Shown here: piece after piece, positions 25,471-34,905 of the stretch
How the letters are laid out: every line of letters starts with the position of its first letter
How positions within the stretch are numbered: position 1 is the stretch's first letter
From: JAVBPE01 sp031549865
GTDB lineage: Bacteria; Bacillota_I; Bacilli_A; Acholeplasmatales; Anaeroplasmataceae
Assembly: GCA_031549865.1 (NCBI GenBank)
Contig: JAVBPE010000005.1
Span: 75,109 to 139,108 of the forward strand
Reading direction: 5' to 3'
DNA length: 64,000 bases
The notes under the pieces: generated by a model
The model's input: only the letters and a program-made list of their open reading frames with translations
Database searches by the model: none
Told to the model about the DNA's origin: nothing
Position numbers and translations under genes: made by a program

Positions 25471-26121
25471 ATGAATTTTTTAAGAAAGTATTTAATAGTA
25501 ATTATTTTTACAATTATAAGTATTGTTGGAGTATTTTACTTTTCATTTAATTTTGATATGGAAAAACTTGCATATTGTATAGTCGGAGTTATTGTTTTCC
25601 CACTTTTCAACCCAATTTGCAAGCTCGTTAGGTTAGATCTTCCTTTATCATTACAGTATTTATTTTATTTTTATATCTTTGGTGGTTTAATTTGTGGTAG
25701 TTCATTTGGATTTTATGATTTGTTTTCTTGGTGGGATTTACTATTACATGGTTTCTTTGGTGTAGTAGCATGTTATGTTTTTTACTTTATTATGGCAAAG
25801 GTAAGACTAATAAAACATATGAATGTTTATACGTTAATATTTTTAATGATTTCATTTACATTAGCTTGTGCTTGCATGTGGGAAATATTTGAATTTAGTG
25901 CCGATTTCTTAGTTGGAAGTGATTCTCAACATGTTAAAGATTGCATGGAAAAAGGTCAATTGCCTCAACACGATACAATGACTGATATGATGATTTCATT
26001 AGTTGGCGCGCTACTTACTTCAATATTAATATTAATTGATAAGAAACATGATTATAAAGTTATGAAAGCATTATATTTAGATTTCAAAATAAAAGAAAAA
26101 AATATAGAAGAAAAAAAATAG
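25471..26121 (+). CDS. DUF2238/YjdF-like integral membrane protein
   Basis: A 216-residue protein with about six membrane segments. It carries the family's characteristic stretches SWWDLLLHGFFG, CMWEIFEFSADF and HDTMTDMMISLVGAL, with conserved charged residues inside membrane helices. The function of this family is not established. An AGGAGG site precedes the ATG. Monocistronic, ending in a shared terminator. Confidence 0.75.
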   Translation: MNFLRKYLIVIIFTIISIVGVFYFSFNFDMEKLAYCIVGVIVFPLFNPICKLVRLDLPLSLQYLFYFYIFGGLICGSSFGFYDLFSWWDLLLHGFFGVVACYVFYFIMAKVRLIKHMNVYTLIFLMISFTLACACMWEIFEFSADFLVGSDSQHVKDCMEKGQLPQHDTMTDMMISLVGALLTSILILIDKKHDYKVMKALYLDFKIKEKNIEEKK

Positions 26122-26142
26122 TCCAATGATGGACTATTTTTT
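26118..26142. terminator. Bidirectional terminator
   Basis: TAGTCCA and TGGACTA pair around ATGA, with A and T tracts on both sides, between convergent genes. Confidence 0.85.
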
Positions 26143-27432
26143 TAATGTATAATTCAAATCATCTATTTTTATAAGCTTTGACTCGTAAAAAGTTTTAGTT
26201 ACTTTTAAAAGATCTTTATAATCATTAATACCAATTGTTTCAAGAATTGAATGCATTGCTAATTGAGGAATTCCAATATCCACACTTTTAATATTAATTT
26301 TTGTAGATAATATTGAAGCTAATGTGGAACCGCCCTTTATATCTGATCGATTCCAAAATTTTTGAATTTTTATATTTGATTTATTTTTATATAAATCAAA
26401 TATAGCATCCGATAATCCTGTTGTTGCATATCCCATATTTGCATTAAATTTTACTGCGATGCCCTTATTTAGATAACAGCAATTAAGTGGATCAGTTATT
26501 TCTATTTTATTTTGATTTACAGCATGCGCATTATCAATAGATAGCATTAAAGAATTATCTAATGCTTTATCCAAATTGAAACTAGAAATATTAAATGTAT
26601 TCTTTATTTCCGTTAAAATTAAATCTAAATAATTTGAATCTGCACCATTTGATGTTGCACTTCCAACTTCTTCATTATCAAAGCAAGCAAAAATATTTAT
26701 TGAATCTTCATTATTTCCTTTAATAAAACTATCAAATGAAGCATACGTACTTGCTAAATTGTCCAATCTTTGACTCATTATCATTTCGTTATTAATTCCA
26801 ATAATATGTCCTTTATCTCTTAAATATAAGTTTAAATCATATGATACTATATCAGTTGACTTTATATTTAAGTTCATAGCAATTAAATCCTCTAAATTAT
26901 TACTACTATCAGACGATAGAAGCGCATTTAAATCACGAGATAAATTATAAATGTAACCTTTATTTAAATCTGGATTTAAATGAATCGAAGTATTAGGTAT
27001 AACTAATAAATCTTTATCCACATTAAAAAGTTTTGAAGCAATATTATCGTTCTCTTTGATAAATACTCGTCCTGCAATAGATAACGGGCGATCTAACCAT
27101 GTTGATATAATTGCACCACCATACATTTGCGTGCTAAGTGCTAAATAAGGATTTTTAATATTACTGTTAGATTTAATTTTAAAATTTGGACTATCTAAAT
27201 GTGATACACAAATATTAAAAGAGACATTAGATATATTTGTTGGAATTTTAAAAGCTATTATAGCTGAGTCATTTCTTTTCAAATAATAATTTTGATTTAT
27301 AGATAGTCCCTTAAAATCTTTATCTTTTATATTAATAAATCCTTTAGCTTTCAATTCTTTTTCTAAATTGAAAACAGTATGATATATCGATGGACTTTCA
27401 TTTATAAAATCAAGTAAATTTTTAACTTCCAT
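26134..27432 (-). CDS. M18 family aminopeptidase
   Basis: A 432-residue di-zinc aminopeptidase acting in the cytoplasm, preferring acidic N-terminal residues in typical members. Metal and catalytic residues appear in CVSHLDSPNFK (His, Asp), FACFDNEEVGSATSNGA (Glu-Glu), SIDNAHAVN and the C-terminal His in QLAMHSILE. KGGSTLASIL is also conserved. The start is the ATG ending at 27432, behind GGAGGAATAGT; the longer frame to 27477 overlaps the thioesterase gene without a better site. One base separates it from the thioesterase. Confidence 0.88.
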   Translation of the reverse strand: MEVKNLLDFINESPSIYHTVFNLEKELKAKGFINIKDKDFKGLSINQNYYLKRNDSAIIAFKIPTNISNVSFNICVSHLDSPNFKIKSNSNIKNPYLALSTQMYGGAIISTWLDRPLSIAGRVFIKENDNIASKLFNVDKDLLVIPNTSIHLNPDLNKGYIYNLSRDLNALLSSDSSNNLEDLIAMNLNIKSTDIVSYDLNLYLRDKGHIIGINNEMIMSQRLDNLASTYASFDSFIKGNNEDSINIFACFDNEEVGSATSNGADSNYLDLILTEIKNTFNISSFNLDKALDNSLMLSIDNAHAVNQNKIEITDPLNCCYLNKGIAVKFNANMGYATTGLSDAIFDLYKNKSNIKIQKFWNRSDIKGGSTLASILSTKINIKSVDIGIPQLAMHSILETIGINDYKDLLKVTKTFYESKLIKIDDLNYTLKK

Positions 27433-27433
27433 A

Positions 27434-28159
27434 CTATTCCTCCAAAATAATCTTTGCATTAAAGCATCTATTTTCACTAACTAAACCAACAAAATTGTGT
27501 TCATTATTTTCTATAAAATAGTGAACAGTTATTATGTCATTTAGCTTTGCTTCTTTAATATGTTCCATTTGAAAAGATTTTATTACAAAATTAGCCGGAT
27601 ATGTAACCATATTTAATATTAAGTCACCATATTTAGCATTATTCATATGACGATTATGATCTATATCACTATTAGAAACTATATATGTCATTTCTTTAGT
27701 TTCTTTATTTGCATATTCAATGTGAAGTTTATCTAATGAATCAAAATTAGATTTTTCTAAATGATCGCCAATATAATTAATTTTATCACTTCTAACAATT
27801 CTTCTCGTGTCCATATCTATAGTAACCCATTTAGAAGAGGCCTTAACCATTAATTCACCATCTAAAGAAAGTATTTCATAATCACGATCAAAATCAATTT
27901 TGCCTTTTTGTTTAGGCCATGTAGTAACTTTTATTTGTTGATTAGGAAGAGGCTGTTTATAGATTTCAAAGCGAGAGCGAATTAAAACCCAAAATATTTT
28001 ATTTTCGACCATTGCATTAAATCCTACACCTATTTTATTAGCATGAATCCCTGCAAGTTCTTGAAAATAATCCAAAATTGCACTTATTCTTATATTATCG
28101 TTATAATCAAAATCGCTTTGTCTTAAAGGATATATTTGTTCATCATACATTATTGCCAT
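27434..28159 (-). CDS. Acyl-ACP thioesterase (PF01643 type)
   Basis: A 241-residue double hot-dog enzyme that releases fatty acids from acyl-ACP. The N-terminal hot dog has YPLRQSDFDYNDNIRISAIL and TTWPKQKGKIDFDRDYEI. The second has SDIDHNRHMNNAKYGDLIL with the conserved Asp-Asn-His residues. GGAGG lies before the ATG. It forms a tight pair with the M18 peptidase downstream, and is divergent from hslO. Confidence 0.87.
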   Translation of the reverse strand: MAIMYDEQIYPLRQSDFDYNDNIRISAILDYFQELAGIHANKIGVGFNAMVENKIFWVLIRSRFEIYKQPLPNQQIKVTTWPKQKGKIDFDRDYEILSLDGELMVKASSKWVTIDMDTRRIVRSDKINYIGDHLEKSNFDSLDKLHIEYANKETKEMTYIVSNSDIDHNRHMNNAKYGDLILNMVTYPANFVIKSFQMEHIKEAKLNDIITVHYFIENNEHNFVGLVSENRCFNAKIILEE

Positions 28160-28302
28160 AAAAGACCTCCAAAAATAAATTTCTTTTATTATTTTAGCAT
28201 ATTTAGGCGGTTTTTAAAACTAAGATTAAGAAAATAAGCATTTATTTTAAGTTTATTTATTAAAAAATCACATTTTATGATAGAATAGTTTTGGTGATTA
28301 AA

Positions 28303-29193
28303 ATGAAAAATTATGTACAAAAAGCTTATGCTTATAATCAAACTGTAAGAATATATGCCGCCATTACAACTCAACTTTGTGAAGAAGCTCGTGTTATCCA
28401 TAATCTATGGCCAACATCTTGTGGTATTTTAGGTCGTGTATTAACTATAGCGGCGATTATGAGCACAACATATAAAGAAAAAGAAAGATTGACTTTCAGA
28501 ATAAATGGTGGTGGACCCGTAGGTCAAATAACTTGTGAAGCATCAGATGGATTCGTTCGTGGATTTGTTCAAAATCCTGGAATATATTTAACTAATAATG
28601 ATACTGGTAAAATAAATATTTCATCTGGAGTTGGAGATAATGGGTTTATTCATGTTACTAAGGACCTACATATGCGTCACACCTTTACTTCTACTTCTGA
28701 AATACAAACTGGAGATATTGCGAATGACTTCACATATTATTTTGCGAAAAGTGAGCAAATTCCTTCTTCTGTTGGTCTTGGATTAGCGATTAATAAGGAT
28801 CAATCAGTTAAAGCAGCTGGCGGCTTTTTAATTCAAGTTATGCCTGGATGTAAAAGTGAATATTTAGACGATTTAGAAAAAAGATTAAAGAGCATTAAGC
28901 CTGCATCACAGATGATTGAAGAAGGTTATAACACTGAACAAATGATTAATGAGATAACTGGTGGAGCATATGAAATATTAGAAACTAAAGAATTAGGCTA
29001 TCGTTGTGATTGCTCAAAAGAAAGATTCTATAATGGGATTAAATCTTTAGGTGCTAAAGAGGTTGAAAGCATTATCGTTGAAGATAAAGGCGCTGAAGTA
29101 AGATGTCATTTTTGTGGTGAGATTTATAACTTTTCTGAAGATGAGTTAAAACAAATATTAACTGAAATTGATAATAATTCTACTTTAAATTAA
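28303..29193 (+). CDS. hslO: Redox-regulated chaperone Hsp33
   Basis: A 296-residue holdase chaperone activated by oxidation. The C-terminal zinc-binding switch has CDC (YRCDCSKERF) and CHFC (VRCHFCGEIY), i.e. CxC and CxxC. The N-terminal core includes GPVGQITCEASDGFVRGF. The start is the ATG at 28303, spaced correctly after GGTGATTAAA; the frame opens at a TTG at 28291 that would include this site. Confidence 0.95.
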   Translation: MKNYVQKAYAYNQTVRIYAAITTQLCEEARVIHNLWPTSCGILGRVLTIAAIMSTTYKEKERLTFRINGGGPVGQITCEASDGFVRGFVQNPGIYLTNNDTGKINISSGVGDNGFIHVTKDLHMRHTFTSTSEIQTGDIANDFTYYFAKSEQIPSSVGLGLAINKDQSVKAAGGFLIQVMPGCKSEYLDDLEKRLKSIKPASQMIEEGYNTEQMINEITGGAYEILETKELGYRCDCSKERFYNGIKSLGAKEVESIIVEDKGAEVRCHFCGEIYNFSEDELKQILTEIDNNSTLN

Positions 29194-29197
29194 TAAA

Positions 29198-29228
29198 TAA
29201 ACCTGCTAAAGTTAGCAGGTTATTTTTT
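29198..29228. terminator. Bidirectional terminator
   Basis: AACCTGCTAA and TTAGCAGGTT pair around AG, flanked by A- and T-rich tracts. It serves hslO and the convergent met operon. Confidence 0.85.
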
Positions 29229-30671
29229 CAATTCTTCTATAATTTCTAATAAACAATTCGGATTATTATAATTTTCAAAGCGCGATATTTCTTTTTTTTC
29301 AATTATTATTGAATCTAAAACTTTAATTTCAAAATATTTATTATCTTTAAAATATCGGCCAATTAAAGGCTTTTTTATTCTTTTAGAAGTTTCAAATTCT
29401 TGCTTGTATGCTTCCTCATTTTTTATATGGTAGTCTTGATGATACTCTTCTGCTTTATAAAATATTGACTCAGTTAATACTTTTACTTTTACTTCTTTTT
29501 TATATTCTTCTTCATATATTTTGAAAAAATGTTGAATTATTTTTTTATATTCATCATTATTAGTGAATATGGCTGTCTTATAACTACTTCCACGATCTAT
29601 ATATTGTCCATTATCGTCAAATGGATCAATTGAAGATAAATATATTTCTAATAATTGATTAAAGTTAATCTTATCTTTATTAAAAGTAATTTTTACACTT
29701 TCATAATGTTTTGTATTTCCATCTTTAACTTCAAAATAGTTAGGATTCACTTTTTCTCCACCACTATATCCATTTAAAACTTTCAATACTCCGTCATATT
29801 CATAATATGGTTTTGCCATACACCAAAAGCAACCACCAGCAAAAACTATATCTTCATAATTTCCTTTTATATACTCATATTCAATTAATGAGGCTTCATA
29901 TTCAAACCCTACGTTTGTATACGCTTTATTACTTATAGGATTTTCTAAATCAACAAATAATGTTGGTATTTTGCCATTTTTATATGAAATTGCCGATAAA
30001 GTTTCAACGAGCTTTTGAGCAAGTTTCAAACCTCTATATTCGACTTTTGTATAAACTGAATTAATAGTATTTAAATTAAAAATTCCTTTGCTAAGTACTG
30101 CCATTGATAAAATATTTTTAGAGTCATAAATAGCATAAACATCATTTTTCAATAAGTCATTGCTAATGTTAATTATTTCTTCTTCACTTAAATATTTATT
30201 ATATATTTCCAAGTGAAAATTTTTAATCAGTTCATATGAGTCTTTAATGTCTCTAATCTTTTCAACACAAGCATGAATATTTAAATTTTCATTAATGTTT
30301 TTCATTATAGACATTATATGTATTTTATTAAATATTCCCGTATGTTTTTTTGTATAATTTTCAATAAAGCTTTTTATTAATAATTCTTCACCCAAAATTC
30401 CCTTAAATTCTAAATTGTAATCTAATAAAACATCTACTGCCTCATCAATTAATAAACTACTTCCTGCTAATAAAAGATTAAAAGGTTTTTTATATACCAT
30501 ATATAATTTTGCAGAATCATTATATACTTTGATAAAAAATAAATCTTTTGAAACCTTTAAATCTGATTCATAACTATTTTTTATTATTAATTGATTTATA
30601 ATTAAATTATTAAGTAAATCAAATTTATTATCTAAGAAAAATTCATTTCCAGTCTCATAAAATTTATGCAT
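29220..30671 (-). CDS. msrA: GNAT acetyltransferase-MsrA fusion protein
   Basis: A 483-residue fusion. The C-terminal part (~272-430) is peptide-methionine (S)-S-oxide reductase: IVFAGGCFWCMAKPYY (catalytic Cys281), LNGYSGG, GNTKHYESV, and YKAEEYHQDYH. The N-terminal part (~1-268) is GNAT-like, with the acetyl-CoA loop EYRGLKLAQKLVETL and NPISNKAYTNVGFEYEAS near its end. There is no frameshift, and the acetyltransferase part has no separate stop. It follows metQ by 13 bases and so lies under the Met T-box. MsrA repairs oxidised methionine, which fits the operon. The acetyltransferase substrate is unknown. Confidence 0.85.
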   Translation of the reverse strand: MHKFYETGNEFFLDNKFDLLNNLIINQLIIKNSYESDLKVSKDLFFIKVYNDSAKLYMVYKKPFNLLLAGSSLLIDEAVDVLLDYNLEFKGILGEELLIKSFIENYTKKHTGIFNKIHIMSIMKNINENLNIHACVEKIRDIKDSYELIKNFHLEIYNKYLSEEEIINISNDLLKNDVYAIYDSKNILSMAVLSKGIFNLNTINSVYTKVEYRGLKLAQKLVETLSAISYKNGKIPTLFVDLENPISNKAYTNVGFEYEASLIEYEYIKGNYEDIVFAGGCFWCMAKPYYEYDGVLKVLNGYSGGEKVNPNYFEVKDGNTKHYESVKITFNKDKINFNQLLEIYLSSIDPFDDNGQYIDRGSSYKTAIFTNNDEYKKIIQHFFKIYEEEYKKEVKVKVLTESIFYKAEEYHQDYHIKNEEAYKQEFETSKRIKKPLIGRYFKDNKYFEIKVLDSIIIEKKEISRFENYNNPNCLLEIIEELKK

Positions 30672-30684
30672 TATCTTCCATCAA

Positions 30685-31521
30685 TTAGAATATATTTGAT
30701 ACAAAATATGGTCTAATTGCCCCTTTGAATTGTTCTTCTATATATGATTTAGATGTATCAGATGTTAAAACTTTTACTAAATCAGATGCCCATTCTTCTT
30801 CTTTATCTGTATTCCTGATTGCTAATATATTAGCGTTAATATGAGTTGGATCTTTTTCTTCACAAATTAGTTCAGCGCTACTTAAGCCTGCTTGAATAGC
30901 AAACGTTGCATTCACTAGTCCTAAATAAACATCTTGATCATCTAAAGATGCGGCAATCAATGAAGTTTGAATTGGCGTAATTATTAAATTTTTAGCATTA
31001 ACATTTATATAATCATTTATGTCTGTTGCCGCTAATGTGTCGGGTAATGTATTTGATAATTCAATTAGTCCTTCAGCTTCTAAAATTTTCAAACATCTTT
31101 TCAAATTTGAAGAATCATTTGCAACAGTAATTTTAGCGCCATTTGGAATATCACTTATCGAATTAATACCACTTTTTTTACTATATCCTCCATACACACA
31201 ATCATATAGCTTTGCTGCGCAAAATAAATCGGTATTATTACTTTTATTATAAGCATCTAAAAATGGTTCATGTTGAAATAAATTAGCATCAATTGTTCCT
31301 TCGTAAAGAGCAATATTTGGGGTGTTAAAATCGTTAAATAGTTTTATTTCAACCTCATATCCCAATTCTTCATAATCTTTTATTATATTATTGATAATTG
31401 GTTCTCCTGGTTGACTCATTGTCCCAATTACAATTGTATTCTTGTTATTGCAACTTGTTGTACTAAATAATCCTATTGTTAAAACTAATAATAAACTAAA
31501 TATTCTTGTTATTTTTCTCAT
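30685..31521 (-). CDS. metQ: Methionine ABC transporter substrate-binding lipoprotein
   Basis: A 278-residue NlpA/MetQ lipoprotein. The signal peptide ends at TTSC (Cys24). Mature-protein motifs are IVIGTMSQPGEPIINN, NIALYEGTIDANLFQHEPFLD and PNGAKITVANDSSNL. It delivers methionine to MetNI at the outer membrane-proximal face of the cytoplasmic membrane. It follows metI by 13 bases. Confidence 0.93.
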   Translation of the reverse strand: MRKITRIFSLLLVLTIGLFSTTSCNNKNTIVIGTMSQPGEPIINNIIKDYEELGYEVEIKLFNDFNTPNIALYEGTIDANLFQHEPFLDAYNKSNNTDLFCAAKLYDCVYGGYSKKSGINSISDIPNGAKITVANDSSNLKRCLKILEAEGLIELSNTLPDTLAATDINDYINVNAKNLIITPIQTSLIAASLDDQDVYLGLVNATFAIQAGLSSAELICEEKDPTHINANILAIRNTDKEEEWASDLVKVLTSDTSKSYIEEQFKGAIRPYFVSNIF

Positions 31522-31534
31522 AATTTTCTCCTTG

Positions 31535-32224
31535 TTATTTGACTTTCTTATAAATAAAATTTCCTAATAATTGAACTGCTAAAACTAATAAAATTAAAGT
31601 GATTACAGCATACATCATTGCAGCTGTATCATAATTTGTTAGACCATAATCAATTGCAAATTGACCAAGCCCACTTCCTCCCACAACTCCTGACATCGCA
31701 CTAAATCCAATTAGAGTCACAATTCCTAATGATATACCTAAAACTATTGCTGGTAATGCTTCTCTAAAAACTACTCTTGTTACAATTTGAAAAGTTGATA
31801 AACCAAGTGAATATGCTGCCTCAATTATTCCATCTTTAACTTCAATCAAAGCATTTTCTATAATCTTTGTAAAGAAAGGAATCGCTGCGACTGTTAATGG
31901 TACAATAAATGCTTCTGTTGACATACTACTGCCAATTCCAGTTAAAAGTTTCATTACGTTTCTTGTGAATGGAATTAACCAAAAAATTAAGATGTAAAAT
32001 GGAAAACTTCTGAAGATATTTACTATAACATCTAAAACCTTGTATGTTATTTTAGCTTCTTTCGATTTCCCTTTTCTAAGTAAAAATAAAATCGAGCCTA
32101 ATATTAGACCAAAAATTATGGCAATTATAGCTGAAATCAGTACTACTTTTATTGTATCAGTCAAAATATTTCCTAAATATTTTTTAAAATAATCACTTAC
32201 ACTTAAGCTTAAAATATTATTCAT
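31535..32224 (-). CDS. metI: Methionine ABC transporter permease
   Basis: A 229-residue permease with about five membrane segments and the BPD-transporter EAA-like loop VFREALPAIVLGISLGIVTL. NIFRSFPFYIL and DGIIEAAYSLGLS match MetI. It overlaps metN by eight bases and pairs with MetN and MetQ. Confidence 0.93.
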   Translation of the reverse strand: MNNILSLSVSDYFKKYLGNILTDTIKVVLISAIIAIIFGLILGSILFLLRKGKSKEAKITYKVLDVIVNIFRSFPFYILIFWLIPFTRNVMKLLTGIGSSMSTEAFIVPLTVAAIPFFTKIIENALIEVKDGIIEAAYSLGLSTFQIVTRVVFREALPAIVLGISLGIVTLIGFSAMSGVVGGSGLGQFAIDYGLTNYDTAAMMYAVITLILLVLAVQLLGNFIYKKVK

Positions 32225-33182
32225 TAATAATTACCTCATATTCTAAATTATGATTTTTGATATATTCAATTATTTTGTTTTCATCATTCTTGGCTATATT
32301 TATAATTAATGAACCTAAAATATGATTTTGGAATCTTTCTAATTTTCCATATGCAATATCAAAATCAACATTTAATTCTCTTGCCATTTTAGTTATAAAG
32401 GAGCTTTCAGTAAAAGATTTTGGAAAAAATAATTTTATATTTATTCCGCTTGTTGGTAAAATCTGTTCTTCTTCAATTAATGTATTAAGCATATTATTTT
32501 TACTTAAGAAGATTTCATCTGTTTCTCCTACTTGAATTAATTTTCCTTCACTTAAAATAGCAATACTTTCGCAAATCTCTTTAACTACTTCCATTTGGTG
32601 AGTAACTAAAATAATTGTTATACCAAATTCATTATTTATTTTTTTAAGTAAATTAAGTATTTGTTTTGTGGTAATGGGATCAAGTGCTGAGGTTGCTTCA
32701 TCGCAAAGTAAGATATTTGGATTTGAAGCTAACGCGCGTGCTATCGCTACCCTTTGTTTTTGACCACCAGATAATTCACGAGGCTTACTCTTTAGTTTGT
32801 CTTTGATACCTACTATATTAGCAAGTTCAATTACTCTTTTGTTTATTTCGTCTTTTTTTAAATGACTACATCTAAGTGGCAGGGCAATATTTTCATAAAC
32901 ATTTTTAGTTTCAAGTAATGAAAAATGTTGAAATATCATTCCGATGTTTTTTCTTAACAACCGAAGATCTTTCTTCCTCAATTTAGTAACATCGACTTCA
33001 TTTACATAAATATTACCTGATTCAATAGTCTCTAGTTGATTAATCGTTCTAAGTAGTGTTGATTTTCCAGCGCCTGATTTTCCAACTATACCAAAAATTT
33101 TACCTTTTGGAATTTCTAAACTTATATCGCTTAATGCTTCTAAATTATTGTATTTTTTTACTACATTTTCAAATTTTATCAT
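32217..33182 (-). CDS. metN: Methionine ABC transporter ATP-binding protein
   Basis: A 321-residue ATPase. Walker A is GKSGAGKST, the signature is LSGGQKQRVAIARALA, Walker B is ILLCDEATSALDP and the switch His is in VTHQME. The C-terminal ~75 residues are the NIL domain that binds methionine and inhibits transport. The start is the ATG ending at 33182 with GAGGTGG upstream; the frame to 33194 opens at GTG inside that site. First gene behind the T-box. Confidence 0.94.
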   Translation of the reverse strand: MIKFENVVKKYNNLEALSDISLEIPKGKIFGIVGKSGAGKSTLLRTINQLETIESGNIYVNEVDVTKLRKKDLRLLRKNIGMIFQHFSLLETKNVYENIALPLRCSHLKKDEINKRVIELANIVGIKDKLKSKPRELSGGQKQRVAIARALASNPNILLCDEATSALDPITTKQILNLLKKINNEFGITIILVTHQMEVVKEICESIAILSEGKLIQVGETDEIFLSKNNMLNTLIEEEQILPTSGINIKLFFPKSFTESSFITKMARELNVDFDIAYGKLERFQNHILGSLIINIAKNDENKIIEYIKNHNLEYEVIINE

Positions 33183-33297
33183 TTTATGCACCACCTCTTT
33201 TTTTCTGTATATATTTTAATTTTTTATCCAATTTTTTTTGCTAGCATTATTAAAATTATATTATTGTAATTAAGATATAAAACCAATTTTTAAGAAT

Positions 33298-33560
33298 AAA
33301 AAAATCTCGTCCCATGAAAGGACGAGATATAAATATCCGTGTTACCACCTATCTTCGTTATTGCCTTACGACAATAACCTCTAAGAGTACAAACATACTC
33401 CGTCGCTTTAACGGGCGAACACGTCTTACTTTAATACTTAAACTCAAGCAAGCAACTCCAAGGCCATTTTCAATTAGTCATTCTCATCCTTTTCCACCAA
33501 CCAAGGACTCTCTATCAAGAAATTGTAATTTACTCTTCTTTTCATAGTCTTTATTTCTTA
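33298..33560 (-). promoter_or_regulatory. T-box leader with AUG (Met) specifier controlling the metNIQ-msrA operon
   Basis: The minus strand contains GGTTGGTGGAAAAGG in Stem I, the specifier context GAAAATGGCC (AUG at 33465-33467), and the T-box sequence ATAGGTGGTAACACGG (around 33337-33353). A strong terminator (ATCTCGTCC / GGACGAGAT, then seven T) occupies 33298-33329. T-boxes bind the cognate tRNA; uncharged tRNA prevents termination. The Met specifier agrees with the methionine transporter downstream. Confidence 0.92.
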
Positions 33561-33572
33561 AAAATTTATTTC

Positions 33573-33600
33573 ATTATAGCACAACAAATTAATGTGTCAA
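33573..33600 (-). promoter_or_regulatory. Promoter of the met T-box operon
   Basis: TTGACA (33595-33600) and TATAAT (33573-33578) on the minus strand are separated by 16 bases, with a TGC extended -10. Near-perfect consensus, starting three bases after the recQ stop codon. Confidence 0.85.
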
Positions 33601-33602
33601 CA

Positions 33603-34823
33603 CTATTTTTTAAATTTCATGCAATTTGAACACATATTACATTTTTTATTTAACTTCTCTTCAAAATATAAAGCTAAACTATAATGAAGACATTTAGATG
33701 TTAAACAATAATTTATTACGTTTTTTATATTTTTATATTTTGTTTTTTTTAAGTTATATTTTTCTTTTATATTTTTAATATTCTTTATAGAATTTGATAT
33801 AAAATATTCGCTACATTTTATATCATTATAGTCATATAATATTATACATTCACCATATTCATTATCTCTTGAGCACCTTCCAGATTGTTGAGACAAGTCC
33901 TCCATTGATGATGGTAAACTATAATTTATTACAAATCTAATATTTGACTTATTTATTCCCATTCCAAAGGCATTTGTTGCAATTAAAATTTTTTTACTAC
34001 CATTGATAAAATCATTTTGATTTTTTAATTTTATATTATTTTCTAACATTCCATGATATATAATTACCTCAAAATATTTAGAAAGATAGTTAGAAAGATG
34101 CAATACTTCTTTTATTGTTAGAGCATATATAATACCTGATTTTTCAATATTGTTCTTTAAATAATTTAGCAAATAAAAGTCTTTATTCTTTACTTTTATA
34201 ACTTTATAAAATAAATTTTTTCTATCAAAACTTGACTTATAAATATTTGGCTTGTTAAGTTTTAAAACATTAATTATATCATTAATTACCTCATTATTTG
34301 CGGTAGCTGAAAATGCACTTATAACGGGACGTTTTTTTAATTTCTCAATAAAATTAGCAATATTTTGATAACTTGGTCTAAAATCATGCCCCCAAACGCT
34401 TATACAATGAGCTTCGTCAATCGAAATTTGTGCTATGTTTAATTTCAAAATAACACTTAAAAATTCTTTATTTAATAATTTTTCAGGCGAAGTATATAGA
34501 ATTTTTATCTTATTAGAATTCAAATCTGTATATATTTTTTTTATTTCATTATAATCTAAGCTTGAGTTTAAATATGCGCTTTTTATATTATTTTGTCTAA
34601 GTTCTCTATTTTGATCAATCATTAAAGAAATTAATGGTGAAATGACGATTGTTAACCCATTGAGTAAAAGTGCAGGTATTTGAAAACAAATACTTTTCCC
34701 GCCACCAGTTTGAAATATTGCAATAGTATCAGTTAACGACAAAATGGAATCAATAACTTCCTCTTGTGGATTTCTAAATTCAGAATACCCATACATTGAT
34801 TTTAAAATATTATATTTATTCAT
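33603..34823 (-). CDS. Short RecQ-family helicase
   Basis: A 406-residue SF2 helicase. Motif I is QTGGGKSICFQIP, motif II SIDEAHCISVWGHDFRP, motif III SAFSATA, and motif VI QQSGRCSRDNEYG (the usual GRAGRD reads GRCSRD). The C-terminus ends right after the zinc-binding Cys set (CLTSKC, CNMCSNC). The winged-helix part of RQC and the HRDC domain are missing, making it ~200 residues shorter than E. coli RecQ. GGTGAT precedes the ATG. Likely an active 3'-5' helicase, but its repair role is unclear. Confidence 0.85.
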   Translation of the reverse strand: MNKYNILKSMYGYSEFRNPQEEVIDSILSLTDTIAIFQTGGGKSICFQIPALLLNGLTIVISPLISLMIDQNRELRQNNIKSAYLNSSLDYNEIKKIYTDLNSNKIKILYTSPEKLLNKEFLSVILKLNIAQISIDEAHCISVWGHDFRPSYQNIANFIEKLKKRPVISAFSATANNEVINDIINVLKLNKPNIYKSSFDRKNLFYKVIKVKNKDFYLLNYLKNNIEKSGIIYALTIKEVLHLSNYLSKYFEVIIYHGMLENNIKLKNQNDFINGSKKILIATNAFGMGINKSNIRFVINYSLPSSMEDLSQQSGRCSRDNEYGECIILYDYNDIKCSEYFISNSIKNIKNIKEKYNLKKTKYKNIKNVINYCLTSKCLHYSLALYFEEKLNKKCNMCSNCMKFKK

Positions 34824-34877
34824 TATATCACCATTGTTATAATTAACGTTAAATATAATAATTACTTAATTTATAAT

Positions 34878-34905
34878 AAAAAATCTACTTAAAAAAGTAG
34901 ATTTT
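34878..34905 (-). terminator. Terminator of the kinase/regulator operon
   Basis: AAATCTAC and GTAGATTT pair around TTAAAAAA, followed on the minus strand by TTTTT. It overlaps the stop codon of the response regulator. Confidence 0.7.
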
